From Qingrenia yutianensis (GTDB lineage: Bacteria; Bacillota; Clostridia; UMGS1810): a stretch of DNA of 10,037 nucleotides. Position 1 is the stretch's first letter. Each line of letters starts with the position of its first letter. The notes beneath the pieces are model-generated. The model ran no database searches and was not told the origin of the DNA. It saw nothing but the letters and a program-made list of their open reading frames with translations. The translations under genes and the position numbers were made by a program. The stretch spans positions 1 to 10,037 of the forward strand of contig NZ_JACRTE010000029.1 in NCBI RefSeq assembly GCF_014385105.1, given 5' to 3'. Shown in pieces: positions 1 to 7,080 of this stretch.

Positions 1-1439
1 CTGTAAAGGATATGAGTGTTATTGTTTCCGAAAAAGCCGTTGAGGGTACGGAAACAAAATCTTTGACAGGTGTTACCGACAAAGACGGAGTTATCATTCT
101 TCCGCCGTCAAATGAGGGCGTAACGGATAAGGACGGAAAAACGGATATTTCCGAAACTATCCCCGGCAAGGATACCGATGGTGACGGCAAAGAAGATACC
201 GAAGAATCAAAAACGGAATACAACATTACCGTTGAGGATACCAAAGGAAAAATCGAAAATGCGTATATCGAAATAAAGGACGGCAAAATCACCGTTACGC
301 TTCCCGATACGCATACGCTCACAACTTCAAATCAGACAACCGTAACCGTGCTTGATAAGGAGAATAAAGGCGTTGCAAATGTTTCTGTAACCGTTACGGA
401 TAAAAACAAGGCAACTGCAACAAAATCTACCGATACAAATGGTAAAATTACTGTTCCCGTCAAGTCAACAGGTGGCGGCAGCTCGTCTTCCGGTGGTGGC
501 GGTGGTCGTGGCGGCAGCAGCGGTGGCAGCTACATCAGTTCCAACATCACAAATATTACCGTAACCGACAAAAACGGAAAAAATGTATCTGTTTCAAAAT
601 CAACCGATAAGGACGGCAAAATCACGCTGACACTTCCGAATGGCGCAGAACTCACAGGCGACAATTACTATACAATTAAGGCAACCGACAATAAAGGTAA
701 TGCAAAGGCTGATGTTTCCATTATCTTAAAGGATAAAAAGAACAATTCCGCTAACGGCACAACGGATAAAAACGGTATGCTGATACTTCCGGCATCAGAG
801 CATAAAGCATATATTTTCGGTTATGCGGACGGCACTTTCAGACCGGACAATAATATGAGCCGTGCCGAAGCTACTGCTATCTTTGCAAGGCTTATTTCCG
901 AAAAGAAAGGCGAAAAAATCAGTGGTAAGTCAAACTTTAATGATGTATCCAAAAACGAATGGTATTCCGATTATATAGGTTATCTTTCAAAGTACGGCAT
1001 CATTAAAGGTTACTCCAACAGTACATTCAGACCGGATGATAATGTTAGCCGTGCGGAATTTGTGGCTATGACGGTCAGATTTAATTCTCTGTTTAATGAT
1101 GTTAAGAAAGGCAGCTACACCGTAAAATACACCGATGTTGCAACAAATTATTGGGCGTATTCCGACATTGCCTACGCTAAAAATGTTGGTTGGCTCAATG
1201 GATATGCGGACGGAACATTTAAGGGTGATAACGCTATTACCCGTGCAGAGGTAGTAACAGTCGTCAACAGAGCAACAGGCAGAAAAGCTGATGAAAGCTA
1301 CATCACAAAGAATGTATCCGTACTCAACAAATTTACTGATATTCGCAACAATTCTATGTGGTATTACACAGATGTGATGGAAGCGGCAAATACGCACCTT
1401 GCAAATTCCTCAAACGATACTGAAACTTGGGTAAAATAA
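1..1439 (+). CDS. SLH-domain cell-surface protein, 5'-partial (C-terminal part)
   Basis: The frame is open to the left edge (codons VKD precede the first Met at 12), so this is the C-terminal part of a longer protein and the Met at 12 is probably internal. Counting from that Met, residues about 1-150 hold Ig-like/Big_1-like beta segments with recurring TDKDGKI and KITVTLPD phrases. A Gly/Ser linker spans about 151-176, another Ig-like segment runs to about 260, and three S-layer homology motifs follow at about 264-294, 309-357 and 372-424. Each carries the GY-x-(D/N)-(G/S)-TF core and an (S/T)RAE motif. A short FTDI...W segment closes the protein. SLH triplets bind secondary cell-wall polymers non-covalently, so this end anchors the protein to the wall. 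The missing N-terminus should include a signal peptide. A hairpin terminator follows at 1456. The overall architecture fits the C-terminus of the protein whose N-terminus lies at 7361-9046 on the other strand; that link is inferred. Confidence 0.88.
   Translation, partial: VKDMSVIVSEKAVEGTETKSLTGVTDKDGVIILPPSNEGVTDKDGKTDISETIPGKDTDGDGKEDTEESKTEYNITVEDTKGKIENAYIEIKDGKITVTLPDTHTLTTSNQTTVTVLDKENKGVANVSVTVTDKNKATATKSTDTNGKITVPVKSTGGGSSSSGGGGGRGGSSGGSYISSNITNITVTDKNGKNVSVSKSTDKDGKITLTLPNGAELTGDNYYTIKATDNKGNAKADVSIILKDKKNNSANGTTDKNGMLILPASEHKAYIFGYADGTFRPDNNMSRAEATAIFARLISEKKGEKISGKSNFNDVSKNEWYSDYIGYLSKYGIIKGYSNSTFRPDDNVSRAEFVAMTVRFNSLFNDVKKGSYTVKYTDVATNYWAYSDIAYAKNVGWLNGYADGTFKGDNAITRAEVVTVVNRATGRKADESYITKNVSVLNKFTDIRNNSMWYYTDVMEAANTHLANSSNDTETWVK
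276..637 (+). repeat. Degenerate Ig-like repeat units within the SLH protein gene
   Basis: The phrase KDGKIT(V/L)TLP occurs twice. Its DNA is identical over 17 bases (276-292 and 609-625) and diverges afterwards. Related TDKNGK/TDTNGK phrases occur near 430 and 770. These are protein-domain repeats, not a mobile element. Confidence 0.6.
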
Positions 1440-1455
1440 TCCTTTGTGCAAATGG

Positions 1456-1492
1456 GAGAAAGCAGTCGGAAACGATTGCTTTCTCGTTGTTT
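1456..1492 (+). terminator. Intrinsic terminator after the SLH gene
   Basis: A 12-bp stem (left arm 1456-1467, right arm 1474-1485, including one G-U pair) closes a six-base loop, GGAAAC. A T-rich but interrupted tract (GTTGTTTCTG) follows. It starts 17 bases after the SLH stop codon, the expected place for a rho-independent terminator. Confidence 0.75.
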
Positions 1493-1552
1493 CTGTGGTA
1501 ATAATATTTGCAAGATAAATCGGGATTAATGAAGATGGTTTTGAGAATAGCA

Positions 1553-1598
1553 AAGAAGTACAGCTTTGGAAATAACCATAACTGTACTTCTTATTTTC
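1553..1598. terminator. Probable bidirectional terminator between the SLH gene and the convergent cupin gene
   Basis: A perfect 11-bp inverted repeat has arms AAGAAGTACAG (1553-1563) and CTGTACTTCTT (1582-1592), with an 18-base loop. It is followed by ATTTTC on the + strand. It lies 10 bases beyond the stop of the minus-strand cupin gene, so it most likely ends cupin transcription and may also stop read-through from the left. Confidence 0.65.
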
Positions 1599-1608
1599 GA
1601 TGATTTAC

Positions 1609-1962
1609 TTAATACACTACGGCATCATCTGCAGTAAACCCACCAAGAGAGTTTTCTTTTACCTGAATGCAGATATAAGTGATTTTGGAATCATTTGCTG
1701 CGAAGAATTGTCTTTTTGCCATCGGGGCAATTTTTAACCAATCGCCTGCAGAGAGCTCTATTTCTTCGCTGTCAATCACAGCTTTGCCTTTACCGGTGAT
1801 AATACCGTAAATTTCTTCATTGTTCTTATGAGAATGAACGAATGGAACACTTGCGCCGGCAGGAAGCTGATTGATGCTAATCTCCGCACCTGTTAAAGAA
1901 AGTTTTTCATGAAGCTCTATTCTGCCTTCGTTTCCGATGTTTGTTTTAGTGTAGTTTTTCAT
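1609..1962 (-). CDS. Small cupin-domain protein
   Basis: This is a single-domain cupin of 117 residues, a small beta-barrel fold expected in the cytoplasm. The first cupin motif is visible: G-x-S-V-P-F-V-H-S-H-K-N-N-E-E, giving the metal-ligand pattern HxHx(4)E, followed by the conserved turn YGIITGKGKAVID. The second motif (SAGDWLKIAPMAKRQFF) keeps the proline but has Arg/Gln where many cupins have the last His ligand, so metal binding may be incomplete. I chose the Met at 1962 over the one five codons upstream because a perfect GGAGGT (minus strand, 1970-1975) sits 7 bases before it and would lie inside the longer form. It is divergently transcribed from the HxlR regulator at 2110, a common arrangement in which the regulator controls its neighbour. 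The substrate cannot be told from sequence. Confidence 0.88.
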   Translation of the reverse strand: MKNYTKTNIGNEGRIELHEKLSLTGAEISINQLPAGASVPFVHSHKNNEEIYGIITGKGKAVIDSEEIELSAGDWLKIAPMAKRQFFAANDSKITYICIQVKENSLGGFTADDAVVY

Positions 1963-2035
1963 GATAAATACCTCCAAAATTTTTTAGCAATTTCTCTTTG
2001 CTTGACTATAGTTTATCACCGTACACATTAAAAAA

Positions 2036-2065
2036 CAAGTACGCACTTTTTTATAACTATATACA
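2036..2065. promoter_or_regulatory. Candidate HxlR operator in the shared intergenic region
   Basis: The segment contains AGTACGCACTTTTTTATAAC followed by TATATAC, i.e. two (G/A)TAC-type half-sites flanking an AT-rich centre, just upstream of and overlapping the predicted -35 of hxlR. A further GTACAC lies at about 2020 on the cupin side. HxlR-family proteins bind imperfect palindromes in such divergent regions. Assignment is by position and composition only. Confidence 0.4.
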
Positions 2066-2088
2066 ATTTTCGAAATGTGTGATATAAT
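2060..2088 (+). promoter_or_regulatory. Promoter of the HxlR-family regulator gene
   Basis: A perfect -10 TATAAT (2083-2088) is preceded by TGA, forming an extended -10. A weak -35, TATACA (2060-2065), lies 17 bases upstream. Transcription would start near 2095, leaving a very short leader that contains the GAGGTGAT ribosome binding site at 2097-2104. Confidence 0.65.
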
Positions 2089-2109
2089 ATGATTGTGAGG
2101 TGATAATAT

Positions 2110-2436
2110 ATGAAGACAAAAAGTGAATTACCTGCTTGCCCGGTGGCAACAGCTGTGGAATTAATCGGTGGTAAGTGGAAGCTACTAATCCTTCGCAATT
2201 TGAAAGCACGCCCATGGAGATTTAACGAATTGCAAAGAGATTTGGAAGGAATATCACAAAAGGTATTAACCGATAGTTTAAGGCAAATGATTGATGATGG
2301 ACTTGTCTATCGTCACGATTATCATGAATGGCCTCTGCGAGTAGAGTACGGATTGACAGAACTTGGACGACAGATGCTTCCGATTCTGGACGCTCTTGCT
2401 GATTTTGGAAATTATTATAAATCAATTATTCAATAA
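2110..2436 (+). CDS. HxlR-family winged-helix transcriptional regulator
   Basis: This 108-residue protein has the full HxlR/MarR-like DNA-binding domain. The hallmark N-terminal stretch CPVATAVELIGGKWKLLIL (residues 10-28) begins with the conserved cysteine that in B. subtilis YodB/HypR-type members senses electrophiles or oxidants. The recognition helix region follows (RFNELQRDLEGISQKVLTDSL), then the wing (DGLVYRHDYHEWPLRVEYGLT) with the typical P-x-R-V-E-Y-x-LT motif, and a C-terminal dimerisation helix. Length is normal for the family. GAGGTGAT lies 5 bases before the ATG. The protein probably represses itself and the divergent cupin gene through the shared intergenic region. The inducer is unknown; a redox or electrophile signal is inferred from the cysteine. 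Confidence 0.93.
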   Translation: MKTKSELPACPVATAVELIGGKWKLLILRNLKARPWRFNELQRDLEGISQKVLTDSLRQMIDDGLVYRHDYHEWPLRVEYGLTELGRQMLPILDALADFGNYYKSIIQ

Positions 2437-2474
2437 AAATGTAATTTTGATTTACACATTAGAATAACAACTTC

Positions 2475-2489
2475 CGGTTTATATAACCG
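2475..2489 (+). terminator. Weak hairpin downstream of hxlR
   Basis: CGGTT and AACCG arms pair around TATAT and are followed by CTTTT. The stem is only 5 bp, so this may assist or be part of the stronger terminator just downstream. Confidence 0.3.
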
Positions 2490-2494
2490 CTTTT

Positions 2495-2522
2495 AAGGCA
2501 ACCTACGGGTTGTCTTTTTCTT
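2495..2522 (+). terminator. Intrinsic terminator downstream of hxlR
   Basis: GGCAACC (2497-2503) pairs with GGTTGTC (2508-2514) around a TACG loop, flanked by AA on the left and followed by TTTTTCTTTT. It separates the regulator from the secreted-protein gene. Confidence 0.75.
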
Positions 2523-2544
2523 TTGAAAAATTTGCGGATTTGTC

Positions 2545-2573
2545 TGGACTTTCGGAAAATGTTGTGGTATTGT
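2545..2573 (+). promoter_or_regulatory. Candidate promoter for the Flg_new-repeat protein gene
   Basis: TGGACT (2545-2550; four of six matches to the -35 consensus) lies 17 bases upstream of TATTGT (2568-2573), which is preceded by TGG as an extended -10. A leader of about 40 bases then leads to GGAGGAG at 2606-2612 and the ATG at 2618. This is the best candidate in the 100 bases after the terminator. Confidence 0.35.
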
Positions 2574-2617
2574 TTGTGTTGCCCGAAAGGGAAAATATAT
2601 AAATTGGAGGAGCAAAT

Positions 2618-3367
2618 ATGAAGTACAAAAGAATTATCAGTGCGGCAATGGCGGCAGCGTTAATCGGAACAAGCGGTGTGTTTGCGGCAGATGTTAAAGC
2701 CTCCGATAAGGCTGAAAACACAGGCATATACACCGAAATGTTCGATGATGAGAACTACACCGTCACACTTGACGCAAACGGCGGATTTATGGGGCAGGGA
2801 TATGTCAACACAGCGGCAAGCGCCACATTCACAACCCGGAAAGGGCAGATTAAATTACCGTTGCCTTACAGGGATTCGGATTACGAGTTCGTGGGATGGT
2901 TCACAGAAGACGGCGAAAAGGTCAGCTCGGATAAAGTGTATCACTCAGACATGGCACTGACTGCAAAATGGCGGATAACGGGTACAAGAACACTTACATT
3001 TGCCACAGAGGACGGAAGCTACATAAGACCGGTTACGGCAGAGTACGGTTCGGTGATAAGGCTTACGGATTACATTCCAACAAGAGCAGGATATACATTC
3101 AGCGGTTGGTACACCGATCCGCAGACAAAGGAAAACAAGGTAACAAGTGTTGAGCTGACGGATGATGAAACCGTCTATGCAAAATGGACTCCGACTGTCA
3201 GGGCAGATTCCGGTTATATGCACAAAGATATCGTGTATATGACAGATGATGAAATAAGACTGAAAACAGAGACGGTGAAAAAACAGGCAGAAACACCGGA
3301 ACTGCAAATGCTGAGATGGAACAGGGTTATACAACTGATAAGACAGATATATTCGGTATCGAAATAA
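2618..3367 (+). CDS. Secreted protein with two InlB/Flg_new-type repeats
   Basis: The 249-residue product starts with a clear Sec signal peptide (basic MKYKR, hydrophobic core, likely cleavage after VFA at residue 23). Two repeats of the InlB B-repeat/Flg_new type follow. The first (about 47-118) has VTLDANGG, FVGWF and LTAKW; the second (about 123-190) has AGYTFSGWYTD and TVYAKW. These beta-grasp-like repeats occur in extracellular proteins of Firmicutes and are thought to mediate adhesion or interactions; no enzyme motif is present. The rest (191-249) contains a predicted helical, charged segment and then an atypical basic/hydrophobic end (LRWNRVIQLIRQIYSVSK). That end may come from a one-base frameshift near 3306; see findings. 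There is no wall anchor or transmembrane tail, so the protein would be released or associate indirectly. It precedes the DUF4314-ArdA operon, separated by a hairpin. Confidence 0.85.
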   Translation: MKYKRIISAAMAAALIGTSGVFAADVKASDKAENTGIYTEMFDDENYTVTLDANGGFMGQGYVNTAASATFTTRKGQIKLPLPYRDSDYEFVGWFTEDGEKVSSDKVYHSDMALTAKWRITGTRTLTFATEDGSYIRPVTAEYGSVIRLTDYIPTRAGYTFSGWYTDPQTKENKVTSVELTDDETVYAKWTPTVRADSGYMHKDIVYMTDDEIRLKTETVKKQAETPELQMLRWNRVIQLIRQIYSVSK

Positions 3368-3372
3368 CAACA

Positions 3373-3404
3373 AAAGGGCGCATCGAAAGGTGCGTCCTTT
3401 AATA
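3373..3404 (+). terminator. Strong hairpin terminator or attenuator between the Flg_new protein and the DUF4314 operon
   Basis: A 12-bp stem (3373-3384 with 3389-3400, two G-U pairs) closes a stable GAAA tetraloop. Only three T bases end the right arm, followed by AATATTT. It starts 6 bases after the stop codon at 3367. The next gene begins 22 bases later with no obvious promoter in between, so it may act as a partial terminator or attenuator inside a longer transcription unit. Confidence 0.7.
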
Positions 3405-3421
3405 TTTGAAGGAGGAACAAT

Positions 3422-3718
3422 ATGGGAAGCATGAGAATACCAACGCATGAGAAAGTAGAACGGCTGCGAGAACGATATCCCAAAGGTACGAGGGTAGTGT
3501 TAAACACTCCTTTTGACGATCCCTATGCAGAGCAAACCGCCGGAGACAGAGCAACGGTGGAATTGGTGGACGACTTGGGACAATTAGTGTGCCGATGGGA
3601 TTGCGGAAGTTCACTTTCGTTAATTCCCGGCGAGGACGATTTCAGAAAACTGACCGAGGAAGAATTAAAAGAGGAACAGAATGAACAGACGCAGGATGAC
3701 ATGAATTTGAGTATGTGA
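3422..3718 (+). CDS. DUF4314-domain small protein
   Basis: This 98-residue protein matches the DUF4314 pattern: an N-terminal helix RIPTHEKVERLRERYPKGTR, then VVLNTPFDDPYA, a small beta-barrel-like stretch with TVELVDDLGQLVCRWD, and the closing GSSLSLIPGEDDF. The domain is complete by about residue 80, and the remainder is an acidic, Gln-rich tail ending in Met. The family is common in conjugative elements of Firmicutes but has no established function; the fold resembles small SH3-like barrels. GGAGG at 3410-3414 supports the ATG at 3422; the Met three codons later is a possible alternative. It is the first gene of a packed operon: the stop codon TGA overlaps the AGGTGA ribosome site of the next gene, 9 bases downstream. 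This suggests translational coupling. Confidence 0.85.
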   Translation: MGSMRIPTHEKVERLRERYPKGTRVVLNTPFDDPYAEQTAGDRATVELVDDLGQLVCRWDCGSSLSLIPGEDDFRKLTEEELKEEQNEQTQDDMNLSM

Positions 3719-3727
3719 GGTGAAAAA

Positions 3728-4975
3728 ATGTCATTGAGAGATAAAGTGGTTGCGGAAATAGCAACCGTAAATTCCATAACAGGAGAATATATTTATACGG
3801 ATTTGATTTTGCCTGCGACTGCAATGCAGATAGAAGACGCACTGCAAAAAGCACGGATCACAGACAGTTATGACGATATGACAGACATAAGTATCATAAA
3901 CTGCCCGTATCTGCCGGAGCTTACAAACACAAGACTTGACGGAGTCAATATAAAGGAACTGAATCTGTTTGCAAAGCGGGTAACAATACTGTCGGAAAAT
4001 GAGGTAATCGCATTAAACGGAATATTCCTAAATCAAAATGCACAGGGAAAATATGATGACGGGATATCGCTGAAAGACCTCATAAATCTTACATATGGCT
4101 TGCAGGCAGTTCCGGTGGCCAAAAATATATCAACAGATAAACAACTCGGAGAATTTGTAATTGACAATGACCTCAATGAAGAAATTGTAAAAATGGGTGA
4201 TGGCGCGGTTGAAATACTTGACAGAGCAGCGGTCGGAAAGCAGCATCGAGAGGCTGAATGCGGCGAATTTGTTGCGGGCTGTTATGTGGCAACTGCGGTC
4301 TATCAGTTTCCGCAGGAATATACAGGAGCAACAGAGGAGCAGTTAAAGTTTGAGAATACAATTGTGTTTGCACTTGATGTTGCCGAGGCTCCGGTTAATG
4401 ACAGTATGGAAAACGCTGAGTCTGCGGAAACAATATATCTGCCGATATCGAAAAGCAGGGCAAATGAAATAGCGAAGGCTCATGATGAAGTCTGTATAGA
4501 GGACTGCGTGTATTATGACTTTGAAAGTGCAATTAAAGAAATTGACGGTCAGATATTCGGTGATATGCAGGATTTTGATAAGCTTAATGATATAGCCGAA
4601 AGATATGTGTCATATTCGCAGTCGGACAGAGTAAAGTTCAAAGCTGTAATTGAGAGTGAAGAGCCTAAAAGTCTTGACGAAATAAGAGATATTGCGGAAA
4701 ACCTGCATAGGTACAAACTTTCATATTATGCAGATTCGGCAGAAGCATTTGCAAAGGACTACCTTGCACACAATCTGCCGAAGGGTTTTGATATGAATTT
4801 CTTTAAGCAGACAAACCTTACTCAACTCGGAAAGGCACTTGCCGAAAGACTCGGTGCATCATTCACGGAATACGGAGTGATATCGGCAAGAGATAAGGTT
4901 CTGTATGACATAGTTCCGTGCGGTGATGAGCAAACGGAAAAGCAAACAGAGGAGATGGGAGGAATGCAGATGTGA
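3728..4975 (+). CDS. ArdA-like antirestriction protein, two-domain form (first of a tandem pair)
   Basis: The 415-residue protein has two consecutive ArdA-like halves. The first (about 24-190) has the LPATAMQIEDALQKARI motif, then IINCPYLP, a KELNLFAKRV helix, SLKDLINLTYGL and LGEFVIDNDL...AAVGKQHREAECGEF. The second (about 235-390) restarts with YLPISKSRANEIAKAH, then LNDIAERY, FKAVIE and a TEYGVISARD end. ArdA proteins are acidic DNA mimics that block type I restriction enzymes in the cytoplasm when a conjugative element enters a new host. This longer two-part version is common in clostridial elements and is usually annotated as ArdA, though activity is inferred by similarity. Residues are acid-rich, as expected of a DNA mimic. 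It is translated from AGGTGA next to the previous stop, and its last four bases overlap the start of the next gene (GTGA). The tail ends EQTEKQTEEMGGMQM. Confidence 0.78.
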   Translation: MSLRDKVVAEIATVNSITGEYIYTDLILPATAMQIEDALQKARITDSYDDMTDISIINCPYLPELTNTRLDGVNIKELNLFAKRVTILSENEVIALNGIFLNQNAQGKYDDGISLKDLINLTYGLQAVPVAKNISTDKQLGEFVIDNDLNEEIVKMGDGAVEILDRAAVGKQHREAECGEFVAGCYVATAVYQFPQEYTGATEEQLKFENTIVFALDVAEAPVNDSMENAESAETIYLPISKSRANEIAKAHDEVCIEDCVYYDFESAIKEIDGQIFGDMQDFDKLNDIAERYVSYSQSDRVKFKAVIESEEPKSLDEIRDIAENLHRYKLSYYADSAEAFAKDYLAHNLPKGFDMNFFKQTNLTQLGKALAERLGASFTEYGVISARDKVLYDIVPCGDEQTEKQTEEMGGMQM

Positions 4976-6324
4976 TTAACCGTGAAGAAATTGCGAAAAA
5001 TGTTCAGCGGCTGTTGCAGGGATATGCCGATTCAAGCAACGACATTAAAATAACCGCAAGAACACCAAAGGAAGCCGATGTGTATATAGACGGCAAGCTG
5101 TTTAACACATATCTGACAGAGGAAAAGAGGTTCAAAAACAATATCGTCAAGCCGCAAAAGCTTGACGATATTTTCAAAATAACCGTTAATATTTCACGAG
5201 ATGATTTGGCTGAAACAAAATCACAGTACGAAGGTGCGGAAATTCAGCTTCCGGCAACGGAAAATGAGATTAAAGACGCTTTCGAAAGAGCGAGAATAAC
5301 CGGGGAGGAGCAGCCGTACACAATTAAAAACTGCAGACTGTACAGGCAAGACGCAGAAATTGATTTGGGCGCCGGGGCGGACTATATTGCAAAGCTTAAC
5401 TACCTTGCGAAAGTTATGAGCAGATTCTCGGTATATGAACATAAACTGTTTCGTGGATACAGACAGAAAAAAAGTCTCTCGCTTACGGATATTGATGACC
5501 TTATAAATATATCATACAACCTGCATTGTTGCGAATTGGTTGACGGTGTGTGCGATGCCGAAACACTTGGCAGAATGTATGCCGATAACGGAATGCTTGA
5601 ATGGCTGGAAAATGCAAATAAGGAAATATGGCGTTTCATTGATTACGAAGCAATCGGAGAAAACATTCGGGATACCGAAAAAGGAATTTTCACGGATGAC
5701 GGGTATTTTACTTGCAATGAAAATGAATTTTCAAAGGTATATGACGGAGTTAAATTCCCCGAAATATTTGATGATGATAAATACATTTTCAAACTGTATA
5801 TAGCGCCGAAAAAATCAGACGGCGAAAAGCCGGAAAGGTGGCTTACGCTCCCGGTTTCAAAGGAAGGTAAAGCCAACTTTTTAAGAGAACTCGGTGCAGA
5901 CAGCTTTGACGACTGTGTTTTGCTTGCAGTGCAGAGCATGGAAGCCAATATCCCTATGTGCGTTAAAGATCTGTCGCAGCTCGGACTGTTAAATTCACTT
6001 GCACACAGAATGCGTGATATGGAAAAGTCGGGCGAGCTTGCTAAATTCAAAGCCGTGCTTGAAGGATTTGGGTGCGAAACTCTTGAATGTGCCACCGAAT
6101 ACGCAAACAGACTGCAGGACTTTATTTTGTATCCCGAAGCGTCCTCTGCAATAGAATACGCAAAGGAGATATACACCGAAACCTTTGGCAGAGTTATTCC
6201 GGAGGGCTTTGAAAAGCACTTTAATTTTGCGTCATATTCTGTTGAGCTTATGAAAACCGACAAGATCGCAGTAACCGAGTATGGTGTGATTAAGGATAAG
6301 GCGGCACAAAACGAACCGTTCTAA
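4972..6324 (+). CDS. ArdA-like antirestriction protein, two-domain form with N-terminal extension (second of pair)
   Basis: This is a 450-residue paralogue of the preceding protein. It has an extra N-terminal region (about 1-85, starting INREEIAKNVQRLLQGY) not present in its neighbour. The first ArdA-like half is at about 90-260: LPATENEIKDAFERARI, YTIKNCRLY, AKLNYLAKVM, SLTDIDDLINISYNL, LGRMYADNGM, then AIGENIRDTEKGIFTDDGYF. The second half is at about 288-440: LTLPVSKEGKANFLREL, LNSLAHRM, FKAVLEGFGCETL and a TEYGVI end. It starts at GTG, whose bases overlap the TGA stop of the upstream gene; GGGAGG lies about 7 bases before it. The role is inferred as inhibition of restriction enzymes during element transfer. 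Similarity to the first copy is at motif level only, so the duplication is old or the two may target different enzymes. Confidence 0.76.
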   Translation: MINREEIAKNVQRLLQGYADSSNDIKITARTPKEADVYIDGKLFNTYLTEEKRFKNNIVKPQKLDDIFKITVNISRDDLAETKSQYEGAEIQLPATENEIKDAFERARITGEEQPYTIKNCRLYRQDAEIDLGAGADYIAKLNYLAKVMSRFSVYEHKLFRGYRQKKSLSLTDIDDLINISYNLHCCELVDGVCDAETLGRMYADNGMLEWLENANKEIWRFIDYEAIGENIRDTEKGIFTDDGYFTCNENEFSKVYDGVKFPEIFDDDKYIFKLYIAPKKSDGEKPERWLTLPVSKEGKANFLRELGADSFDDCVLLAVQSMEANIPMCVKDLSQLGLLNSLAHRMRDMEKSGELAKFKAVLEGFGCETLECATEYANRLQDFILYPEASSAIEYAKEIYTETFGRVIPEGFEKHFNFASYSVELMKTDKIAVTEYGVIKDKAAQNEPF

Positions 6325-6348
6325 CGGAAAGACGAGGAGGTGCGGACT

Positions 6349-7050
6349 GTGAATAAAGTAAACATAACGGATAAGGGCATTTTGGAGTATTACGGAAACA
6401 GAGTAGGGTTTGTAAAGAATGACACAGCTTATGTGGACGAAATGTTCAGAAAAAAAGATATCGAGGAATTTTTGGCGGGTGAAAACGGCTTGAATATCGA
6501 GTGGCGAAATGACATCTATGACAGACTTGTGCAGGGCAATGTTGAAGTTTCGGAAAGTCTGACGGTTAAAAGATGCCGTTTGTATCAGCTTAAAGCGGCG
6601 ACCGATATCCGTATGCGCTTCATCGGGTATGACGAATTGAAAGACCGTGGTTTTGCCGAGCCGAACATTGACGATTACAGAGTTGTATATGACGGAAGTA
6701 TGGGGACGGATAATCTGGAAGAAATATATGCAAAGTTTGACGCACAGGAAAAGCCGAAAGGCTTTGAGAAAAGCGGGATATACATATCCGATGTAATAGA
6801 GCTTTATGATGAGGAAACAAACGAGTTTTACTATGTCAACACGCAAGGTTTCCGAAGATTAAACGACTTCGCAAAGCCGAAATTTGAGGTGTGCAGACAG
6901 CAGACAAAGGAAATCGAGAATGTACCCGAAAAAGAGACGGAAAGAGCCGACAGGACGGTTTTTGAACCGAAAAAAGAACCCGAAACCATAGAGCCGACAC
7001 AAGATGCCGAAGAAACATTTCAGGTCGAAACCTTCAGAATTACAATGTAG
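6349..7050 (+). CDS. YodL-domain protein (with DUF4316-like N-terminal part)
   Basis: This 233-residue protein has a YodL-like domain at about 108-175: YRVVYDGS, LEEIYAKFD, GIYISDVIELYDEE, FYYVNTQGFRRLNDF. Just before it (about 72-107) is the associated stretch KRCRLYQLKAATDIRMRFIGYDEL, seen in DUF4316/YodL proteins of conjugative elements. The first 70 residues (DKGILEYYGNRVGFV...) resemble no family I can name. The C-terminal 60 residues are Glu/Pro/Lys-rich and likely disordered. I chose the GTG at 6349 because GAGGAGG (6334-6340) sits 8 bases before it; the in-frame GTG at 6340 overlaps that site. The function of the family is unknown; its constant presence with ArdA-like and DUF4314 genes suggests a role in establishment or regulation of the element. 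Spacing to the neighbours (24 and 30 bases) supports one operon. Confidence 0.8.
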   Translation: MNKVNITDKGILEYYGNRVGFVKNDTAYVDEMFRKKDIEEFLAGENGLNIEWRNDIYDRLVQGNVEVSESLTVKRCRLYQLKAATDIRMRFIGYDELKDRGFAEPNIDDYRVVYDGSMGTDNLEEIYAKFDAQEKPKGFEKSGIYISDVIELYDEETNEFYYVNTQGFRRLNDFAKPKFEVCRQQTKEIENVPEKETERADRTVFEPKKEPETIEPTQDAEETFQVETFRITM

Positions 7051-7080
7051 CATATATGCGTATGAGAGGAGGTGAACGCC

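Noticed and set aside
475..540. GGT/GGC-rich run that might be a non-coding repeat
   Set aside because: It encodes an in-frame Gly/Ser linker between surface domains, a usual feature of such proteins.
1963..1977. Upstream ATG of the cupin frame as the true start
   Set aside because: The GGAGGT ribosome site would lie within those first codons; the Met at 1962 has ideal spacing.
5643..6263. 206-codon open frame on the minus strand inside the second ArdA-like gene
   Set aside because: It is fully antisense to a well-supported gene, Ser-rich with shadow-frame composition, and has no good ribosome site or recognisable domain.
6232..6846. 204-codon minus-strand frame across the ArdA-like/YodL border
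   Set aside because: It overlaps two supported + genes and their ribosome site; no domain is recognised.
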